Origin: Chamaecrista fasciculata
Taxonomy: Eukaryota; Streptophyta; Magnoliopsida; Fabales; Fabaceae
Direction of reading: 5' to 3'
Assembly: GCA_003254925.1 (NCBI GenBank)
Contig: QANZ01055900.1
Coordinates: forward strand, 171,608 to 235,607
DNA length: 64,000 nucleotides
Below are positions 22,215-32,741 of the stretch, one piece after another. A program made the position numbers and the translations under genes. The number at the start of each line of letters is the position of its first letter. Within the stretch, counting starts at the first letter, position 1. The notes under the pieces were generated by a model. It was not told the origin of the DNA. It did not search any database and worked only from the letters and a program-made list of their open reading frames with translations.

Positions 22215-22805
22215 ATATGGGTAGGACTAAATTGTATTTATTTTCCAGATATAGGATTGATATGTAATTATCTCCTTTTTTATATTTTCCAAAATTACAT
22301 TTTGACCCCAAAAAGTTTTTGTAATTTTTATTTTAGTCCTCAAATATCATGATCTAGGGACTTTTTTGTAAATTTTGAAACTATTTGGGGGCATTTTGTA
22401 ATTTTTGCAAAAATTTTGTATAGTTTATCTTCTCACCATCGAACCATTCAATTTTAGGACTAAACTGCATTTGTTTTCCAAATTTAAGACTAATCTGGTA
22501 TTTTATTCTTTTTCCAATATTTTTCATAATTACATTTTGACCCCAACATTTTATTATAATTTTCATTTTAGTCCCAAATATTATGATCTAAGCTTATTTT
22601 TGAAAATTTTGAAACTATTTGGGGGCATTTTGTAATTATCGCAAAAGTGTTAACAATTTTTCATTAAATCTTGACGGAAAATAAGCACAGTGTACCAAAG
22701 TTGTAACGGCGCAAACCTCAAGGTACCAAAGTGTTAAATTTTTTCTTTCAGGATACCAAAGTGGATTCGATCCTAACCACAGGATACCAATGTGCATTTT
22801 ACCCT
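22215..22805. repeat. Dispersed repeat with 'ggtaccaaag' end
   Basis: Two tandem-like modules ('gtcctcaaatatcatgatct', 'tttgggggcattttgtaatt') at 22330-22400 and 22570-22640, then an end made of 'accaaagtg' words closing TGCATTTTACCC. The end is the complement of the 4263 type. Confidence 0.65.
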
Positions 22806-22849
22806 AAAAAGAGACATATCAATGATAAGATATCACATATTTAAAACTA

Positions 22850-23267
22850 TCTGATGATTTTGTGGGTCTCAGTGTCAGAGACCATAATGGGGATATTATT
22901 TGTGCTGCAACTGATTGCATCCACTCTTCTTATCCTGTTGATTTTTTGGAAGCCTTGGCAGTTGAGTTTGGGGTTAAACAAGCTCATTATTTCCATTGCT
23001 TGAAGGTGCTGGTTGAAACTGACAGTTCCACTGTTGCTCATAGTTTTATTAACTGTGACTTTGTCTTTTCTCATGTTGGTATTATCTTGAGGAAGATTAG
23101 GTGACATGAGAATCTCTTTGATTTTTTCTCTTTGGATTGGGTGAGCCGTGATTGTAATAATGTTGCTCACACTTTAGCTAAATTTGTTATCTCTCATCCA
23201 GGTCGTCATGTTTGGATTGATGATATGTCTAGTTGTATTTCATCTATTTTGGCTCTTGAGAGGTCTC
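22850..23267 (+). pseudogene. LINE-type RNase H-like domain fragment
   Basis: The frame reads FVGLSVRDHNGDIICAAT, then EALAVEFGVKQA, VLVETDSSTVAH and WVSRDCNNVAHTLAKF. This is the plant RNase H-like (RVT_3) fold found at the end of non-LTR retrotransposon proteins, and domesticated in some genes. One in-frame stop (TGA, 23102-23104) breaks it. The terminal acidic residue of the REaNxxAD motif is H here. It ends about 15-20 bp before the first exon of F-box gene 2. Non-functional as an enzyme, but it occupies that gene's promoter position. Confidence 0.8.
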
Positions 23268-23280
23268 TGTTTCTGCGACA

Positions 23281-24682
23281 ATGGCTACTGATCGGATTAG
23301 CAAAAAGAGAAAAAAGTAATTAAGCTCTTCATTCATTCATTATCTCTTAATTGTTTATTATATTAGGGGTCTCTTAATTGACACTTTCATTTTGTGACTG
23401 TAGAGATGTGGAATTACATGATGATGTGCTCTATGAAATACTCTCATGGTTGCCTGCAAAGTCAGTATGCATCTCCAAGTGTTGTTGCAAGTCCTTCCTT
23501 CACTTCACAAATTCCTCCAATTTGGCTCTTAAGCAGTCTCAGAATTCACTTCACAAAGAAGACTCTTACTTCTTCATTCAGAGACGCTATATTGAGAGAT
23601 ACGTTAAATTGATCAAAATATATTCATCACTACCATCTTCTTCTTCAGCAACTGACCAAATACCAAGACAGGAAGTGGGTGTTCCTCCCAAGTTTCTCCG
23701 TTATGTTAATGAAAACCAAGTAAGAATACTTGCTTCGTCTAGCAATGGATTGCTTCTCTGTCAAACTGAATTACTAACAAAGGGCCAAAGGTGGAAACTA
23801 TTTATTTGTAATCCCACAACACAATTGCACTCCTTTATTCCAAGTCCCTTCCCATGTGGTGATAAAGATCATGTTCTTGTTATATTTTCCTTTGAATTCA
23901 ATATTGACGATGAAGATTACAAGTTATATGCTCTCCATATAGATTATACTCAATCGTCACGCAGTGTAGTCTGCAAAATGTATATACCAAAGGAATGTGT
24001 GTGGAAAGAAAGAGAGAAAAGATTCATTTTAGAAAAAAACTACAACATTTTTCATGAGTTGACTGTCTTTTACAAAGGAGCCATTTACTTTCCCATAGTA
24101 TCTGGACGCCTTAAACATCTAGCCTCATATGAAGTTGATAGTGGTGTATCAAGAATAATTGAGCTTCCAGATGAAGTGGTAGGATATGATGTGGGTATTT
24201 TCAAGTGGGGTGCAGTTGGAAGTAAAAAAGAGTCTATTTGTTGGGTGAACTTGAAGGAAGACAGGAGGGTAGGATATGTTTTTAAAGTATGGGTTTTCGG
24301 TGACCATGAATCTTCAAGTGGTGGTTATTTGTCAAAGATTTTCATTATTAGCTTGAAGGAATTGGGTTTGGATATAAAGTGTTCTGATGTTAGGGGATTC
24401 ACAATGATGAATGGGTATTCTTTGATCTTTGCTACAACTACGGAAGTATATGATTATGATTTGAGTGGTAAAAGAGAAACAAGACTTGAGAAAGTTTGTG
24501 ATCATAAATTAAATTTACTACCATATTCAAGAGTGAGACTCTTTCCTTATTCATATATCCTACGTTCATGTGGTATTAGCAAGGTTATTAAAACCGGACC
24601 GGCCATTGAACCGGTCGAAGGAGAGGTTCAAGGTTCAATGGTTCAACCGGGGTTCAACCGGTGTCGGATGGTTGATAAATAA
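23281..24682 (+). CDS. F-box/FBA protein, gene 2, with transposon-derived C-terminus
   Basis: Exon 1 is 23281-23315 (MATDRISKKRKK) and exon 2 is 23404-24682, with an 88 nt intron and a 437 aa product. The F-box reads VELHDDVLYEILSWLPAKS: the normally conserved LP at its start is LH, which may weaken SKP1 binding. The FBA domain is complete up to SYILRSCGI. From about 24578 the family ending (GSTxLRV, stop) is replaced by some 35 residues (KTGPAIEPVEG...) read from an inserted 'accggttcaaccgg' repeat. Upstream, the leaders of the other copies are absent and LINE debris abuts the gene. It may still be transcribed, but both promoter and tail are altered. SCF substrate-receptor role inferred from family. 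Confidence 0.75.
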
Positions 24683-25328
24683 ATAAATTAAAAATAAGGG
24701 TAAATTACACTTTGGTACCCTGTGGTTTGACCCTATTTCACTTTGGTACCCTATGGTTTGAAACTTGACACTTTGGTACCCTGTGGTATTCTCCATTAAC
24801 ACTTTGGTACCCTTTGGAGCTATTTTGTAATTTTAACCATAACAAATTTTGCAAAAATTACATATTGACCCCAAAAAATGTTCAAAAAATTACAAATAGG
24901 TCCCTGGATACATATTATATANNNNNNNNNNNNNNNNNNNNNNNCAACCGGGGTCGGACCGTTGATAAATAAATAAATTAAAAATAATAAAAAAACCTAT
25001 ATATGATAAAATTTTAATTCAAATATTCATAATTAAGTTACAAAATACAATTATAACATTAATATATTAATACGATTTTCATAAATTAACATGAATTAAT
25101 ATAGAGATAATCAATTTTCATAATCTTCAACAATATAATATCATCAAGTGACATTTTATGATCACTTTCTCTATCAAATTTTGGTTCATAATCAACATTC
25201 TCTAATATTTGACCCATAATTATAAAAAAAGACCAAAAAAATCAAAAAAAAAAAAACCAGGACCGGTTCAACCGATTTGCCTCCGGTTCATGCCGGTTTC
25301 ACCGGTTTTTGGCCGGTTCAGCCTGGTT
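24578..25328. mobile_element. 'aaccggttcaaccgg' repeat element, nested, with N gap
   Basis: It starts AAGGTTATTAAAACCGGACC and ends with 'ccggtttcaccggttttt' and 'ggccggttcagcctggttca'. A 'ggtaccctgtggttt' element end (24698-24830) is nested inside. The N run 24922-24944 is followed by a second copy of 'caaccggggtcgg', so part is unassembled or duplicated. It replaced the end of gene 2 and about 230 bp of its 3' flank. Confidence 0.65.
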
Positions 25329-25675
25329 CACTGCGAATTGTTTATTCCTTCTTGACAAGAAACATAAAATTGCCATCTTTAGGGGTTTGATGAATATTCA
25401 CTGCGAATTGTTTATTCCTTCTTGACAAGAAATAGCTTTTGTGTTTGTTGTGTTTTGTGAATGCAAAAAATCAGTAAAACTGCATGTTAGTGTAATAGTA
25501 TATGAAGGGAGAAGAAGAGTTTAGATTGTGCTTTTGTTAAATTTCTAATTTTTTTAATTTTTTTCTTCAGGGAAATAAGTATTGTATTTTCTGGGTGTCC
25601 TTTTTCATTTTTTTTTTTATTTTTTGTTATTTTGTACCAAAACATAAAACTGCCATCTTTTTTGGGTTTGTTAAA
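25329..25675 (+). repeat. Rearranged F-box 3' flank blocks
   Basis: 'cactgcgaattgtttattcc' occurs at 25330 and 25399. Then the block restarts from its proximal part ('agtatatgaagggagaagaa', 25496). The order is scrambled relative to other copies, indicating tandem duplication with deletion. Confidence 0.75.
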
Positions 25676-25679
25676 TATT

Positions 25680-25985
25680 GATTTGCTTTCAATCTTGAAG
25701 CTTAGCTTGTCTTGCAAAAGAGTAAGAGCAATGATAGGAGGTGGATGAATGTATGTTGTGAATGGGATCTGGTTCTTCCTACCATGGTTACCCAAAAAGT
25801 CTGCACATTGATATGCTTCTCTAAGGATGAAATGCATCCTATCTGTGGAATAAAGAAAGAAAATGATGACGATTTCTTATGATTGTGTGATGTGGGTGGT
25901 GTTGTGGATGCACTTCATTGTTCTTCAGCAAGGATATGGCCACACTACAATCAGATTCTATAATAGTACTTAGAATACATGGGTT
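25680..25985 (-). pseudogene. Second LINE-type RNase H-like fragment, minus strand, frameshifted
   Basis: On the minus strand ESDCSVAISLLKNNEVHP is followed, after a frame change, by MHFILREAYQCADFLGN. The second motif is the REaNxxAD signature of RNase H-like domains, here with D kept. The order and spacing fit the domain end. Stops and a frameshift show it is dead. It is distinct from the plus-strand fragment at 22850. Confidence 0.65.
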
Positions 25986-26002
25986 TTGATTTTATTTTAT
26001 TA

Positions 26003-26004
<2 letters not shown>

Positions 26005-26040
<36 letters not shown>
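26005..26040. repeat. (AT)n microsatellite
   Basis: Uninterrupted AT run of 36 bp. Confidence 0.95.
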
Positions 26041-26044
<4 letters not shown>

Positions 26045-26053
26045 GTAAAGAGA

Positions 26054-26194
26054 TAGTCTTGCCTTATTCTGATACTCTACTATACGTTCTGATACCCTAT
26101 GTTCTGAATTAACTTCAAGAGTGATATAGTCTTGCCTTATTTTGATACCCTACATTCATGTGGTATATATTGGTTCTACAACATTAGGAGTATG
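26054..26194 (+). pseudogene. F-box 3'-end remnant, partly duplicated
   Basis: 'cttgccttattctgatactc', 'ttaacttcaagagtgatata' and 'cattcatgtggtatatattgg' are the last codons of an F-box copy, with the ending 'acaacattaggagtatga'. The 'gccttatt.tgata' segment appears twice. No upstream coding sequence remains. The normal 3' flank block follows. Confidence 0.85.
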
Positions 26195-26395
26195 ATTGAT
26201 AATTATTAATTAGAATATGGAGGGACAAGAATATGTTAGATAGTGCTTTAGTTAAATTTCTAGTTTTTAATTTTTTTTCTTCATTTTTTGGAAAACAAAT
26301 ATTGTTTTCATAAGGGATTTAATTTTAACAACTTCACCTCATTGTTTGTTTTGGTGTATGTCCTTTTAAATTAAGTTTGTTCTTATTTCATTTTA

Positions 26396-28644
26396 GGCAA
26401 AAACACATTTTCGTGCCCCTAACGTTTGTAGTGATTTTCAGTTATGCCCCTAACGTTTCATTTTGTTCAGGCTGCCCTCAATGTGAACCTAACGTTTCAA
26501 TTATGCCCCCAATTTTACTGATGTGTCATTTTTTTGGTCTGACTTGAATACGTGGCATGATGACTGGACATTCCTATTTTTTTTTCCACCGTGGCATGAT
26601 GACTGGATTTACATTTTTGAACATAAAAATTGAGTAAACTAGCAAATCAGTCCCTGGATTTACATTTTTCATCATCTTCATTCATTTTAGTCCCAAATCC
26701 TCAAAATAAAGTTGTAAAGTGTCCCAAAACTCTTCCAAACATTTCAATTTAATCCTTAAAAGTATTAAAAACCCTAAAATCTAAACTCTAAACCTTAAAA
26801 CTATAAACCCTAAACCCTAAACTCTAAAATTCTAAGCCCTAAAACCCTAAACCCTAAAAAATCTAATTTGAGCAATTAGGTCCCTAACTCATTCTTATCC
26901 CATTATTTTCAATTCCCCCTCTTTTTCATCATCTTCATTCATTTTAGTCCCAAATCCTCAAAATAAAATTTTAAAGTGTCCCAAAAATCTTCCAAACATT
27001 CCAATTTAGTCCTTAAACCAAGAATCTTTCAGGGACTAAATTGAAACGCAAGGACTAAATTGAAATAAAAAAATTTAAAAAAACCTAAACTCTAAAACCC
27101 TAAAACCCCAAATCTTAAACCCCAAACTCTAAAACCTCAAACCCCAAACCTTAAAATCCAAAATCCTAAAATCTAAATCCTAAATCCTAAAACCTAAATT
27201 GATTTCACACCCTAATTAAACCCAGATACATTATTCTTTTAAAACCCAACATCTTCATCTTCATCTCCATCTCCATCTTCATCTCTTCATCTTCTACTGC
27301 CATCATAATCTCTTCATCTTAATCTCCATCACCACCACCACATGCCGCCATCGTCATCTCTTCATCCCCTGCCGCCATCATCATCTCTTCTTCTCCATCT
27401 CCATCATCACCACCACATGCCGCCATCGTCATCTCCATCTTCCACGGCGTTTCAAGTTCTCGGCGTTTTCTGAATCAATTTCGTTCAAATCGTCGTTTTA
27501 AGTCTCAAACACATAATAATACCCAAATCAAACCAATTGATTCAACCATTTTCCAGTCAATAAAATAATTCTGAATCAATTTCTAATTAGGGAGTGTTTG
27601 AGAAAGCACTGTATCTGGGTTAGGGATTCCGTTTAGGGATTCTGCAAAAAATTAAACTCTTATGAACAAGTTCATTTTCTAGTGAAAAAATTAATTCTGA
27701 ATCAATTTCGTTTTGAGATTCATTGAATGAATTCCGTTTTGAGATCCGCCGTTTTGAGATTTTGTTCAGATTTTGCAGAAGGTGTCGTCGTTTTTGAACT
27801 TGTTGGTGTCGTGAGGGAGGTGGAGATGGCGTAGAAGATGAATATGAAGATGGTTAATTATGAGAGGGTTAAGAGAGGGTTGGGAAAATGAAGATGAAGA
27901 TTGATTTTTTTTTTTTTTTGAGAAGATGAACACTTGGAAGGTTGATTGGAAGATGAAGATGAATATTAAAACAAAATAATAGTTTTAGGGTTTTTAATAT
28001 TTTTAAGGACTAAATAGAAATGTTTGGAAGATTTTTGGGACAATTTAAAATTTTATTTTGAGGATTTGGGACTAAAATGAATGAAGATGATGAAAAAAGG
28101 GGGAATTGAGAATAATGGGATAAGAAATGGTGAGGGACCTAATTGCTCAAATTAGATTTTTTAGGGTTTATGGTTTTAGGGTTTATAATTTTAGAGTTTA
28201 GGGTTTATAGTTTTAAGGTTTAGAGTTTAGGTTTTAGGGTTTTTAATACTTTTAAGGACTAAATTGAAATGTTTGGAAGAGTTTTGAGACACTTTACAAT
28301 TTTATTTTGAGGATTTGAGACTAAGATGAATGAAGATGATGAAAAATGTAAATCCAGGGACTGATTTGCTAGTTGACTCAATTTTTATATTCAAAAATGT
28401 AAATTCAGTCATCATGCCACGATGGAAAAAAAATAGGAATGTCCAGTCATCATGTCACGTATTCAAGTCAGACCAAAAAAATGACACATCAGTAAAAAAA
28501 AATTGCCACGTGGGCATTGAGTCAAAATTGGGGGCATAATTGAAACGTTAGTTTCACATTGAGGGCACGCCTGAACAAAATGAAACGCTAGGGGTATATC
28601 TGAAAATCACTGCAAACGTTAGGGGCACGAAAGGGTGTTTTGCC
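26396..28644. mobile_element. 2.25 kb inverted-repeat element, 10 bp target duplication (copy 1)
   Basis: The ends GGCAAAAACACATTTTCGTG and (complement) GGCAAAACACCCTTTCGTGC are inverted. TTTCATTTTA is duplicated exactly at 26386-26395 and 28645-28654. Long arms carry mirrored text ('gtgcccctaacgttt', 'tttagtcccaaatcctc') and degenerate CCCTAAA runs (26765-26860 and, inverted, 28158-28250). The centre (27230-27960) holds a CAT/CCATCT low-complexity block and unique-looking sequence that may be captured. No transposase. It sits in the 3' flank of the 26054 remnant, which resumes intact at 28645. Confidence 0.85.
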
Positions 28645-28654
28645 TTTCATTTTA

Positions 28655-29290
28655 TGTTGTACAAAAATGTAAAGTTGCCATCTTCGGGGTTGAATGAATA
28701 TTTACTGTGAATTGTTTATTCCTTCGGGAGAAGAAATAGCTTTTGTGTTTGTTGTCTCTCGTGAATTTGACGCATACCATGGGACCAAGGCTTCCCCTGA
28801 AGATGGCATGAGATAGTGAATGTGTGTGATGATACGATGTAGTATTACGCCATGCATATTGAAAAAGAAAGCCATCTTCCTTTACAGGATTGACTGTTGA
28901 ATGTGTTTGCTTTGCTGAATAAGACTATGTATCAGATGATATCCCAAGGATACCTTGTAAACTCCAGATCAGTTTGTCTTGCTGAGTGGTAAATGAAAAG
29001 AAAGAGACTTTGATCTTGAGGAGACAAGTACTGAGAGATTAAGTCATGATTCCATCTTTCGTGATCTAAAATTAAAGATCATAGACTTTGTGAGGTTCTT
29101 GAGGAATTGGATCATTTGCAGTGTTAAGAGAGAAAGTAACATTTTGAGAGAAAGTATCGGTGGGACACACATTTTTAAAAAGAAAGTATCGGTGGGACAA
29201 ACAGAGGTTGGTTCTGAAGAATCTTTTGGCAAACTATTGATTATTGATCCTTTAATTCATTTGGCTATGGTCCATAGGCTGAATAATGAT
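28655..29290. other. F-box 3' flank, distal part
   Basis: 'gttgtacaaaaatgtaaagttgcc' (28655 on) resumes the conserved block. Further on, 'aacagaggttggttctgaag' (29199) matches 40074, extending the duplicated flank. No gene. Confidence 0.6.
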
Positions 29291-29923
29291 TGAGGATTTT
29301 TCTCGAAGGGCATGGTTCATATGCACAAAAAATTTAGTGCCAACACCTCTATCTTTTTTTCAATTTAAAAAGAAAGTTATGAGTCAGTTCCTGATGCTGC
29401 ATTATATATATATATATATTTTAAAATTTTATTTGCTTATTTCTTAGAGTAGATGGAGAAAAAACTATATTCATGTGTATGTGTATATATATAATGCATT
29501 GTCTTGAAAAAATGCTTCAGAAATTATACAACTAAAAACATCCCATGAACAATGATTGAGGATTTTTCTCGAAGGGCATGGTTCATATGCACAAAAAATT
29601 TAGTGCCAACACCTCTATCTTTTTTTCAATTTAAAAAGAAAGTTATGAGTCAGTTCCTGATGCTGCATTATATATATATATATATTTTAAAATTTTATTT
29701 GCTTATTTCTTAGAGTAGATGGAGAAAAAACTATATTCATGTGTATGTGTATATATATAATGCATTGTCTTGAAAAAATGCTTCAGAAATTATACAACTA
29801 AAAACATCCCATGAACAATGATTGAGGATTTTTCTCGAAGGGCATGGTTCATATGCACAAAAAATTTAGTGCCAACACCTCTATCTTTTTTTCAATTTAA
29901 AAAGAAAGTTATGAGTCAGTTCN
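29291..29923. repeat. 266 bp tandem repeat, about 2.4 identical copies, ending at an N
   Basis: Copies start at 29291, 29557 and 29823 ('tgaggatttttctcgaaggg'), exactly 266 bp apart with no differences that I can see. The third stops at the single N (29923). Single diverged versions of the unit exist at 40110-40335 and 46160-46320. Perfect identity next to a join suggests either a recent duplication or an assembly artefact. Confidence 0.9.
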
Positions 29924-30063
29924 TGTCGGTGTCGTACGGGTGTCGGACACTGACACGTGTCCGACACGGCGACACGCCCTCAAAATGAAGTGTCCATGCT
30001 TCTTAGGTTTCTAAATTTTTTAAAATAATATTTAATGCTTTTAACTTTAAAATTAAAAAAAAA
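29924..30063. repeat. 'gtgtcggacactgacacg' repeat end
   Basis: GC-rich words CGTGTCCGACACGGCGACAC followed by 'tccatgcttctta' match the motif at 14981-15065. Confidence 0.6.
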
Positions 30064-30500
30064 GGCCAAAGTTCTATTTTGGTCCCTCATGTTTGCTTAA
30101 AGTTTCATTTTGATCTCTCATGTTTTCAAAAAGTTCCACTGTTAGTCCCTGACTATTCCATCCACTTTTTCCGTTAAAGAAAGGAAAAAAAAACTAACTT
30201 TCAGCTGCCAACAATTTTGCTCTTTTGCATTAAGGAGGCCCTTTTGTAAAAAAACAAAATTGTTGGGCGATGAAAGCTAGTTTTTTTTTCCTTTTTTAAC
30301 AGAAAAAGTGGATAGAAAAGAGTTAAAAACTAACGGTGGAACTTTTGAGAAACTTGAGAGACCAAAACGGACCGAAAAAAACTTGAAGGACCAAAACGAA
30401 ACTTTGAGCACACATAAGGGACCAAAACAGAACGAAAAAAATTTGAGGGTTAAAAACGGAACTTTGAGCAAACATGATGGACCAAAATAAGACTTTGGCC
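30064..30500. mobile_element. 437 bp MITE, Mutator-like
   Basis: The ends are GGCCAAAGTTCTATTTTGGT and (complement) GGCCAAAGTCTTATTTTGGT. The flanking 9-mers AAAAAAAAA and AAAAAATAA match at 8 of 9 positions. The arms are nearly full length, with a central stem of 'aactagctttcatcgcccaac' type. Same family as 6014-7196 and 9337-9676. Confidence 0.85.
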
Positions 30501-30900
30501 AAAAAATAATAGGTCATCAAACATGTTTTTCAAATTTCTTGTTTTTAAAAATGGAAAATTATTTTTAGGAAGAGGAATCAAACAGGTTCATTATTTTTAG
30601 GAAGAAAATCAAGTGCAAAAGTCCTAAAATAAAGTAACATTGCCTAGTCTCTTGGTTCATTGGGTTCATTTTTAGCAACAAATTGAACTCTTTCTTTGGC
30701 CTGTACTAACTACCTCACAATCCTAAAATCATGGACAATTGGAGATTCTTCTTTTGACTACCTCTCAATCCTATAATCACTATTACGTACTATTATTATT
30801 AGTAGGGTTTGCAAAGAGTACCCCATCAACACAGCCCAACACAATAACCGTCTGGTGTTGAGACCCTTCGTTTTAGCATCTACCCAAGGATTCTACAACA
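30501..30900. promoter_or_regulatory. Upstream region of F-box gene 3
   Basis: 'ggtcatcaaacatgtttttc' (30511) matches the gene 4 flank at 41436. 'cctaaaatcatggacaattgg' (30723) and 'agtagggtttgcaaagagta' match the leaders of genes 1 and 7. No single TATA box is convincing. Confidence 0.5.
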
Positions 30901-32243
30901 ATGGCTACTCAGATGAACAAAAAGAAGAAAAGGTAATTAAGCTCTTCATTCATTCATTCATTATCTCTTTATTTTTTATTAGGGGTCTCTTAATTGACAC
31001 TTTAATTTTATCATCGTATAGAGATGTGAAATTACCTGATGAGATGCTCTTTGAAATACTCTCATGGCTGCCTGCAAAGTCAGTATGCATCTCCAAGTGT
31101 TGTTCCAAGTCCTTTCGTAACTTAACAAATTCCCCCAATTTTGCAATCAAGCAGTCTCAGAATTCGCTTCTCAAACATGACTCCTACTTCTTCATTCAGG
31201 ATTTCTTCATGGAGGATTGCAGAATCGCTTTCATTAAGAATCCCTTCGAATTGATCGATCATGTAATACCAAACACCAAAATATATTCATCACTACAATC
31301 ATCTTCTTTAGCAACTAACCAAATACCAAGAGAGGGAGTGGGTGTTCCTTCCAAGTTTCTCCGCTATGTGGATGAAAACTCTGTAAGAATACTTGCTTCT
31401 AGCAATGGATTGCTTCTGTGTCAATCTCCATTGACAAAGGGCCAAAAGCAAATATTTATTTGTAATCCCATAACACAATCGCACTCCTTTATTCCAAGTC
31501 CCTTCACACGTGGCGGGGTTATGTTTTCCTTTGAATGCAATAATAATAATGATGAAGATTACAAGTTATATGCTTTCTATGAAGATTCTATTCAATCAGA
31601 AGGCAGTCTAGTGTGCTCAATGTATATACCAAAGAAAGGTGTGTGGAAAGAAAGAGAGCCAAGACTCATTTTAGGAAAAATGTACTTGAATTTTGGTCAA
31701 TTGCCTGTGTTTTATAAAGGTGCCATTCACTTCCCCATACATAAAGATTCTAGAAAGCATAAACATCTAGTCTCATATAATGTTGAGAGTGGTGTATCAA
31801 GAATAATTGAGCTTCCAGATGAAGAAGCAATGAGAGGATATGATAAAGAGGAAGGTATTTTCAAGTTGGGTGAGTCTGTTTGTTGGGTGAACTTGAAGGT
31901 ACACAGGAAGGTAAAAGATGCTTTTACAATATGGGTTTTGAGTGATTATGAATCTTCCAGTGGTGGTAATTGGTCAAAGATTTTTAGTGTTAGCTTGAAG
32001 GATATGGGTTTGAAATTGGATGGAAAGTGTTCTCAGGTTATGGGATTCACAGTGATGAATGGGCGATCTTTGATCTTTGCTACAAAGGCGGGGGTATATG
32101 ATTATGATTTAAGTGGTGAGAAGGAAACAAGACTTGAGAAAGTTTGTGATCATAAATTACCACCATATTCAAGAGTGAGACTCTTGCCATACATTGATAC
32201 CCTACGTTCCTGTGATATTGGTTCTACAACATTACGAGTATGA
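30901..32243 (+). CDS. F-box/FBA protein, gene 3 (two exons)
   Basis: Exon 1 is 30901-30932 (MATQMNKKKKR, shared R codon) and exon 2 is 31022-32243, with an 89 nt intron and a 417 aa product. The F-box reads VKLPDEMLFEILSWLPAKS. It has the longest plus-strand linker between F-box and FBA domain (DFFMEDCRIAFIKNPFELID and on). FBA landmarks follow: FLRYVDENSVRILASSNGLL, FICNPIT, DEDYKLYAF, VYDYDLSGEKE. The unspliced intron is open in the exon 2 frame, so an unspliced transcript could read from an upstream start at 30855. The spliced form is preferred because exon 1 is conserved in all copies. Likely SCF substrate receptor; target unknown. Confidence 0.88.
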
Positions 32244-32738
32244 TCATCTTTCGATGATTAATTAATATATGAAGGGACAAGAACAATTTAGATAGTGCTT
32301 TAGTTAAATTTCTAGTTTTTTAATTTTTTGTTCCTTCAGTCTTTGGAAACAAATGTTATATGTTCATCATGGATTTAATTTAATAACTTCGCCTCATCGT
32401 TTGTCTAGGTGTCCTTTTTAAGTTTGTTTCTTATTTTTTTGTTATGTTTTACCAAAATGTAAAGTTGCCATCTTTTTGGGGTTTGATGAATATTTACTAT
32501 AAATTGTTGATTCCTTTTGGACAAGAAATAGTTCTTGTGTTGTTTTGTTGTGTAATGGATTTCATATGGTTTGTGGTCATCTTTTCAACAAAAATCGAAT
32601 AGGCTTAATAAGATTTTTAGCGGCTGCCCAATTCCTCAATATGCTTGAAAGTTCAGAGTAGAAAGGATTGATACTTCGTCCACTAAGGCAGAGCTTTTCT
32701 ATTATATGTTCTGTCATTTCATTAAGATACGAGAAACC
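32244..32738. other. 3' flank of F-box gene 3
   Basis: The conserved block ('taaatttctagttttttaa', 'gtaaagttgccatctttttg') is followed by unique AT-rich sequence that continues, uninterrupted in sense, at 34619. Confidence 0.65.
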
Positions 32739-32741
32739 TAA

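Noticed and set aside
26760-26870. CCCTAAA repeats as a true interstitial telomere
   Set aside because: The words are degenerate, mixed with TCTAAA and CTTAAA, and present in both copies of a transposon in mirrored arms, so they belong to the element.
28330-28539. 69 aa ORF seen in both copies of the 2.25 kb element (also 47590-47799 on the minus strand)
   Set aside because: Its recurrence is explained by the element's inverted arms; there is no domain and the text is terminal-repeat sequence.
30855-31021. Long upstream extension of F-box gene 3 through the intron
   Set aside because: It reads exon 1 in a different frame from its siblings; the 89 nt intron has good splice sites and the short exon is conserved in all copies.
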